Notes under the pieces: generated by a model
What the model was told of the DNA's origin: nothing
The model's database searches: none
Seen by the model: the letters and a program-made list of their open reading frames with translations, nothing else
Program-made: the position numbers and the translations under genes
Part shown: positions 31,376 to 35,434 of the stretch, in pieces
How positions within the stretch are numbered: the first letter of the stretch is position 1
How the letters are laid out: each line of letters starts with the position of its first letter
Assembly: GCA_945877855.1 (NCBI GenBank)
Contig: CAMDWA010000031.1
Coordinates: 1 to 35,434 of the forward strand
Reading direction: 5' to 3'
Source: Thermoflexus hugenholtzii JAD2
Lineage (GTDB): Bacteria > Chloroflexota > Anaerolineae > J036 > Brachytrichaceae
DNA length: 35,434 bases

Positions 31376-33142
31376 TTAGTTCTTGCGCCGAAACAACAAA
31401 AACGGCCCATTTTCGCCCTCATAGGCATAATTGGCCTCGACATAATTGTAGATCGGGGTCGCCAATTTGTAATCCGCCAGATAATCATTATTCAACCACG
31501 GAAAATCGGCTTTGGTGAGAATGACATAAAGCGGTTTGTTGCGGCTTAGACCATCGACATATTGCTGCACATGCAGGGCATAACTAGGCGTGCCGCGTTT
31601 TTTGATCCACACATTTACAAATGAAAAACGGGTGGCATTGCGCCGGCCGGCTAAGGTGTAAACCCAAGGCGCATCGCCAAAAATGGCGATGCTATCGTCG
31701 GGGCTGGTTTTGTCGCGTATGTATTCGCTGATCGGGATATGTGCACCTTGTTTGCTTTCGAGATATTGATCACGTAGAGATTTATGCTGCACCAACACAT
31801 TGTCATAGGCATCCAACATCATTGGGGTCATGCGATAAATGAGCAAGGCAACAGCAACAACAAATACCCCCCCCCCCCCGTAGAGACGGGTCGGTGACCC
31901 GTCTGTCGGCGACCTGTCTCCTGTCGATGCCCCGTCTTTTTCGGCAAACGCCGCCCCGGCTAACAGCGCCACCGGCACATGCATGAGCGTAAAATGATAT
32001 TGAATGTAATTGCCTTGCCAAATACATAAGACAATGGTTGTAACCAAATAAGCGATCAGATAAACAATCGCAAGCGGCTTTAATTTTAAGCCGCGCCCAA
32101 TACCAATGGCCCCCAATAACAGCACCAACGGGAAACCGCCGCCCAACACATTGGCCGCCGCTGTGGCTGGGCCGAGGGTACGCTTGAAGTCACCACTCAC
32201 ATCAGCCCCATTGTCAAAAAAGCGCAACATCATACGCGCCATGCCGTCGGGGGGTAATGGCTCGGTCAATGGGAAATTTTCGCGTAAGAAATTGAGTTGC
32301 GCCAGCAATGTTTGCAACCCGTCGGTTTGCAAAGCGTAATAAAGCACCCCAAGCAACATCGGCAACACTGCGCCCAGCGCAAAAGAGCCAAGAACCAAGA
32401 ACCCAGAACCCAGATTAAGAGATCGGCGATTCAAGAATAGCTGCAAAATTAAGAGCAGCCCAAACCCCATTCCCGCCAACACGAAAATATATTTAAACCA
32501 AAACGTCACGCCGATGCACACCCCAGCCAATAAAAGTGCTGAGTGCTGAGGGTTGAGTGCTGAGAGTTGAGTGCTGAGTGCTGAGGGTTGAGTGCTGAGG
32601 GTTGAGAGTTGAGAGTTGAGGGTTGATTGACTAATTCTTGGTTCTTGGTTCTTGATTCTTGGCTCTTGGCTCTTGGCTCTTGGTTCTTGGTTCTTGGCTC
32701 TTGGCTCTCTCACCATCGCCCAAAACGCCAACGCCAAAAACAGGTTACAGAAGGTCTCGGCCTGATCCATCGACCAGTAATTGATACCGGCATACATCAG
32801 CCAATAGAGCGTAGCGGCAACCCAAGCGGCGCGTGGCCCAAATACATCACGCGCGATGCGGGCGATGACGAGGCTGGTGATGGCCTGCCATAGCAATGTA
32901 AAGGCGTGAACGGCCCACGCCGATGGCGAAAACGACATGGCGATGGCATACATCACCATCACGCCCATTTGTTTGGTCTCGAAACAATCACGAATGGGCA
33001 CACCGCCCAAGCGAATGACATCGCCGCACGCGGCATACACCATTTGGTCAAAGCCAAATGGATACCAAAGTTGAGGCAAGGCGACAAGGGCAAGGACGGT
33101 GACAAATATTAGCGAACTTACAAATTTTAAAACTTTCGACAT
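31376..33142 (-). CDS. Polytopic membrane glycosyltransferase-like protein (GT-C fold)
   Basis: A 588-residue membrane protein with an N-terminal helix, a first extracytoplasmic loop FGFDQMVYAACGDVIRLGGVPIRDCFETKQ (acidic residues as in lipid-phosphate-sugar-dependent GT-C enzymes), and about ten further helices. The C-terminal 130 residues are a soluble domain (SEYIRDKTSPDDSIAIFGDAPWVYTLAGRR). It likely transfers a sugar from a polyprenyl-phosphate donor at the outer face of the membrane; donor and acceptor are unknown. A loop of about 60 residues (145-203, QEPRAKS-type then LSTQLSA-type repeats) is encoded entirely by heptamer repeats, and another loop by a 13-C run and a palindrome. It precedes, in the same direction, no known gene but follows the SGNH/MBOAT pair. 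Confidence 0.8.
   Translation of the reverse strand: MSKVLKFVSSLIFVTVLALVALPQLWYPFGFDQMVYAACGDVIRLGGVPIRDCFETKQMGVMVMYAIAMSFSPSAWAVHAFTLLWQAITSLVIARIARDVFGPRAAWVAATLYWLMYAGINYWSMDQAETFCNLFLALAFWAMVREPRAKNQEPRAKSQEPRIKNQEPRISQSTLNSQLSTLSTQPSALSTQLSALNPQHSALLLAGVCIGVTFWFKYIFVLAGMGFGLLLILQLFLNRRSLNLGSGFLVLGSFALGAVLPMLLGVLYYALQTDGLQTLLAQLNFLRENFPLTEPLPPDGMARMMLRFFDNGADVSGDFKRTLGPATAAANVLGGGFPLVLLLGAIGIGRGLKLKPLAIVYLIAYLVTTIVLCIWQGNYIQYHFTLMHVPVALLAGAAFAEKDGASTGDRSPTDGSPTRLYGGGGVFVVAVALLIYRMTPMMLDAYDNVLVQHKSLRDQYLESKQGAHIPISEYIRDKTSPDDSIAIFGDAPWVYTLAGRRNATRFSFVNVWIKKRGTPSYALHVQQYVDGLSRNKPLYVILTKADFPWLNNDYLADYKLATPIYNYVEANYAYEGENGPFLLFRRKN
31867..31938. repeat. 13-C homopolymer and GACGGGTC palindrome inside the glycosyltransferase gene
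   Basis: A run of 13 C lies at 31867-31879 (encoding GGGG on the minus strand). Next to it GACGGGTC-GGT-GACCCGTC (31885-31903) is a perfect 8-bp hairpin, followed by degenerate copies up to CCCCGTC at 31929-31935. Together they encode a loop DGASTGDRSPTDGSPTRLYGGGG between two membrane helices. Confidence 0.8.
32384..32411. repeat. Heptamer repeats (AGAACCC) inside the glycosyltransferase gene
   Basis: AGAGCCA, AGAACCA, AGAACCC, AGAACCC: four units of a strict 7-bp period, encoding SGFLVLGS on the minus strand, within a membrane segment. Confidence 0.8.
32536..32710. repeat. 25-unit heptamer tract inside the glycosyltransferase gene
   Basis: Thirteen units of GTGCTGA/GGGTTGA/GAGTTGA type (32536-32626), one transitional TTGACTA, then eleven of GTTCTTG/GCTCTTG/ATTCTTG type (32634-32710). 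Two different heptamer families are fused head to tail in a single in-frame insertion of about 58 codons. With a 7-base unit every three units equal seven codons, hence the visible seven-residue period QEPRAKS/QEPRIKN. Confidence 0.92.
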
Positions 33143-33157
33143 AACGGCGATGAATAT

Positions 33158-34108
33158 TTAATGAGTAAATGGCTGCAAATCCTCAATTAAACGCTTGCTA
33201 CGTTCTTGCCGCCAAATCGCGTCAACATGATAAGGCGAATCAAACATATGCTCAGTAGGGTAGACATAGCAATCTGGGGTTCCTAAAATAGGAATATTCA
33301 GCCTTTGACGCAGTTGAGCATGATGATCTTGGTAAAAGGTTGGGTCAAGTTGATAGAGATGATTGGGCCAAGATGGATAAACCATCACTACACGCGCCCC
33401 TCGTGCACGAGCAAATTCATCAAATTGGTTCAAATATTGAATACTGTTTTGGTCAAAAGATAACTCACGCCAATTAATATTTGCTGGGGCTTTGCTATCA
33501 GCATTATTTATGCGGCTTCGATCGGAGGCGGGGATATTCAGGTGATCGATAAAATCGCCTAAATAATTATAAGCAAATGTTAAATCTGGGCCAGATGGAA
33601 TTTGGCGAATGCGATCTCCAATGCGAGAAGGCAGGCGATTCAAGGCAATTAACAATGCTGATAACTGGTCTCGAATTGGGAAATAAACAGCGCTACGGGG
33701 AAAAGTTGCGTGAATCACAGACGGCATAATATAGTCTGTTTCAATCAATTTGAGAGCATCTATATAAAACAAATGATACTCCGGTGAAATCACAATTAAA
33801 TCACCAGATCGAACATATGGGCGAATTTCATCAAGGTGAAATTTTAGGCCAAAATAAACGTTTAGTCCTAAATTAAACACGTTTGTATTTAATTCTTGTT
33901 GTAATCGGGCACTATCAACCCCAAATGCAAGATTCGAACCACCGATAAGAACGACTTTAGGAGAAGCCATTTGTTGTAATACCCGATGTTTTGCAATCGT
34001 TACGCCCAAGCTTCGGCTTTCTTCGGGGCGCGTAATAATGCCAATAAGCAAAGTACTCATTGCAATCACAAGCCCTAAAGATAGCAGTTTTGTAAAAAAA
34101 ACACGCAT
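33158..34108 (-). CDS. SGNH-hydrolase-like membrane-anchored protein, MBOAT partner
   Basis: A 316-residue protein with an N-terminal membrane helix (MRVFFTKLLSLGLVIAMSTLLIGII) and an extracytoplasmic domain. KVVLIGGSNLAFGVDS resembles the block I Ser motif of SGNH-type/AlgX-DltD-like proteins (GGSN in place of GDS), and SPYHVDAIWRQERSKRLIEDL near the end resembles the block with the catalytic Asp/His. Such proteins complete O-acylation of polysaccharides together with an MBOAT. I chose the ATG at 34108, one base after the MBOAT stop (TAATATG); 34144 would overlap that gene. Together they suggest an exopolysaccharide acetylation pair. Confidence 0.75.
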   Translation of the reverse strand: MRVFFTKLLSLGLVIAMSTLLIGIITRPEESRSLGVTIAKHRVLQQMASPKVVLIGGSNLAFGVDSARLQQELNTNVFNLGLNVYFGLKFHLDEIRPYVRSGDLIVISPEYHLFYIDALKLIETDYIMPSVIHATFPRSAVYFPIRDQLSALLIALNRLPSRIGDRIRQIPSGPDLTFAYNYLGDFIDHLNIPASDRSRINNADSKAPANINWRELSFDQNSIQYLNQFDEFARARGARVVMVYPSWPNHLYQLDPTFYQDHHAQLRQRLNIPILGTPDCYVYPTEHMFDSPYHVDAIWRQERSKRLIEDLQPFTH

Positions 34109-34109
34109 A

Positions 34110-35240
34110 TTAAAATTGAAAATAGATAAAATCAGCCTCTGCATTAAAGAATTTGCCCAATATTAGAATCATCATTACGGATAGATAATAAAGAGCAAAC
34201 CTACTCCATAACGGAAGTTGTCGAATCTGTTGCCGCAAGCTACCAAATGCGAGGCTATGCTGTTGATAAATTTCTACGGCTAATAAGCCCACAATAAGTG
34301 CAAAAGCAAAAAACAATTCAATATTGCCGCCTATTAGCACTGAAATACGATTAAAATTTGCATTTGCAATAGAAATATGTGAAATGATGTAAATGCTGTC
34401 TTGCAAATTTTCTGCTCTAAAGAATACCCAAGCATACATGACGAATATGAAAACCCCACACCATTTCAATAGGCGTATTACGTTTCGTGAGATTGTAGGG
34501 TTAATTAGGTTATGCAGTTTTTTGGGGTTTATAGCTTGGTTAATTAGGGAAGCAAGTTTGCCAAGCCAAATCTCGGAAATAAGATATAGGCCATGCAAGG
34601 CTCCCCATAGCACAAAGGTCCAGCTTGCGCCATGCCATAAGCCACTCACTAAAAAAACAAAAAGCAGGTTAAATTGCCAACGCCATAGCCCAACCCGATT
34701 CCCACCAAGGGGAATATACAAATAATCTCTGAACCAAGTAGATAATGAAATATGCCAACGAGACCAAAAATCTGAAATTGAAGTCGCTAAATAAGGCCGA
34801 CGAAAATTTTGCATTAGTGTAAAACCCATCACTTGTGCAGCGCCAAGCGCGATATCAGAATAGCCAGAGAAGTCACAATAAATTTGAAAAGTAAAAAAGA
34901 ATGTCGCAATAAGCAATTCAAAACCAGTATATTGAGAAGGATTGGTATAAACGGTGTTGACGAGTATGGCTAAACGGTCTGCAATAACTACTTTTTTAAA
35001 CAAGCCCCAAGTCATTAATTGTAGTCCTGAGGCAACTCGTTGAGAATTGAAATGTTGCTCAGTTTGCAGTTGTGATAATAGATTTTGTGGCCGTTCAATT
35101 GGCCCTGCAACCAATTGCGGGTAGAACATAACAAATAGTGCAAATTGGCCCAAATGCCGTACTGCTTTTTGATGTCTGCGATAAATTTCAATGGTGTAAC
35201 TCATTGACTGAAAAGTATGAAATGATAAACCAATGGGCAA
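34110..35240 (-). CDS. MBOAT family O-acyltransferase, 5' end missing
   Basis: A 376-residue fragment of an AlgI/DltB-like membrane O-acyltransferase. LPIGLSFHTFQSMSYTIEIYR, FVMFYPQLVAGPIERP, YCDFSGYSDIALGAAQVMGF, NFRRPYLATSISDFWSRWHISLSTWFRDYLYIPLGGNR and the invariant His in LVSGLWHGASWTFVLWG are all present, so the catalytic part is whole. Family members start about 110 residues earlier, with several membrane helices. Here the frame extends upstream only to about 35294, with NLPSTSFSNLILPIG still family-like, then meets a TAA (35295-35297) where insertion-sequence-like DNA begins. The listed start is a TTG. Probably inactivated unless a new start makes a shortened protein. Confidence 0.85.
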   Translation of the reverse strand: MPIGLSFHTFQSMSYTIEIYRRHQKAVRHLGQFALFVMFYPQLVAGPIERPQNLLSQLQTEQHFNSQRVASGLQLMTWGLFKKVVIADRLAILVNTVYTNPSQYTGFELLIATFFFTFQIYCDFSGYSDIALGAAQVMGFTLMQNFRRPYLATSISDFWSRWHISLSTWFRDYLYIPLGGNRVGLWRWQFNLLFVFLVSGLWHGASWTFVLWGALHGLYLISEIWLGKLASLINQAINPKKLHNLINPTISRNVIRLLKWCGVFIFVMYAWVFFRAENLQDSIYIISHISIANANFNRISVLIGGNIELFFAFALIVGLLAVEIYQQHSLAFGSLRQQIRQLPLWSRFALYYLSVMMILILGKFFNAEADFIYFQF

Positions 35241-35297
35241 TATAAGATTCGAGAAAGAAGTTGATGGCAGGTTAAAAGTTTCAGTAACAGTAGTTTA

Positions 35298-35434
35298 GTC
35301 TAAAAGTAGGGATGTTGTTCAAATCTGTAGTAAAACAGAGGGTATGAAAAAAAAAGAAGAACAACATCCCCCCGCAGTATACAAAACAGTCGAAGCAATC
35401 ATAGCAACGCTAGCAAGCATCAACAAAGGAACAG
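35298..35434 (+). mobile_element. Left end of an insertion sequence (partial)
   Basis: The MBOAT frame breaks at about 35280-35300 and is followed by AT-rich DNA with the inverted pair GGGATGTTGTTC (35309-35320) and GAACAACATCCC (35359-35370), then a plus-strand ORF running off the window. The abrupt loss of family-like sequence and the leading ORF fit the terminal part of an insertion sequence. The exact outer end, target duplication and family cannot be seen from one side. Confidence 0.55.
35344..35434 (+). CDS. Partial ORF, putative transposase N-terminus
   Basis: An ATG at 35344 opens a frame of 30 residues with no stop before the window edge: MKKKEEQHPPAVYKT..., continuing VEAIIATLASINKGT. 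It begins inside the loop of an inverted repeat and lies just inside the point where the MBOAT gene is interrupted, so it is most likely the transposase gene of the inserting element. Too short to name the family. Confidence 0.45.
   Translation, partial: MKKKEEQHPPAVYKTVEAIIATLASINKGT

Noticed and set aside
32536..32710. CRISPR-like array
   Set aside because: The period is 7 bases with no spacers; no cas genes are present.
33926..33945. GATTCGAACC sequence like a tRNA T-arm
   Set aside because: It lies inside the SGNH-like coding sequence with no matching acceptor, D or anticodon arms.

Overview
The window looks like a chromosomal segment of a free-living bacterium, most plausibly a Chloroflexota (moderate to low confidence). 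This rests on gene content: a large VanW/YoaR-type surface protein, an M16 protease-like gene without its zinc motif, a DUF1028 protein, a metallophosphoesterase with an SDEV N-terminus, and a MalFG-type importer with a proline/alanine/threonine-linked lipoprotein. I saw no rRNA, tRNA, CRISPR array or replication origin. TGA is a normal stop in several genes, so the code is standard.

Layout. 1-8150 is almost all minus strand: a partial ORF at the edge, a metallophosphoesterase, an aldo/keto reductase, a DHFR-like reductase, a tight group (M16-like protein, membrane alkaline-phosphatase-superfamily protein, GlpD), and a GNAT acetyltransferase. 8547-13662 is plus strand: VanW protein, NUDIX hydrolase, a DUF3179 protein whose reading frame crosses one TGA, and an SDR. 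13666-18717 is mixed: an unknown protein, a glycoside-hydrolase-like protein, DUF1028, a TumA/TumE-like toxin-antitoxin pair, and a leucine-rich-repeat protein. 28144 down to 18987 is one long minus-strand catabolic cluster behind a near-consensus promoter: Tat lipoprotein and two permeases of a carbohydrate importer, an acetoacetate-decarboxylase-like enzyme, SDR, enolase-superfamily dehydratase, phytanoyl-CoA-dioxygenase-like enzyme, UlaG-like hydrolase and an M24 peptidase. After that come mutS, a polytopic glycosyltransferase, and an SGNH-like protein with an MBOAT acyltransferase. The 5' part of the MBOAT gene seems cut off by an insertion sequence entering at the right edge.

The most striking signal is at 11498-12538. 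Two ORFs in the same frame, separated by one TGA, together read as a single DUF3179 protein. The TGA falls where that family has the first cysteine of its CPLC-type motif (giving U-x-x-C). A perfect 7-bp stem with a 5-nt loop containing GU starts 13 nt after the TGA. This is the geometry of a bacterial SECIS element, so I propose a selenoprotein.

The second theme is repeats. Many tracts with a strict 7-bp period occur both between genes and inside genes, including two in mutS and a 25-unit tract in the glycosyltransferase; they resemble the heptameric STRR repeats of cyanobacteria. A separate family of three near-perfect 35-36 bp hairpins (7481, 12628, 14757) has conserved bases but different, self-complementary tips. 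There is also a MITE-like element at 11214-11473.
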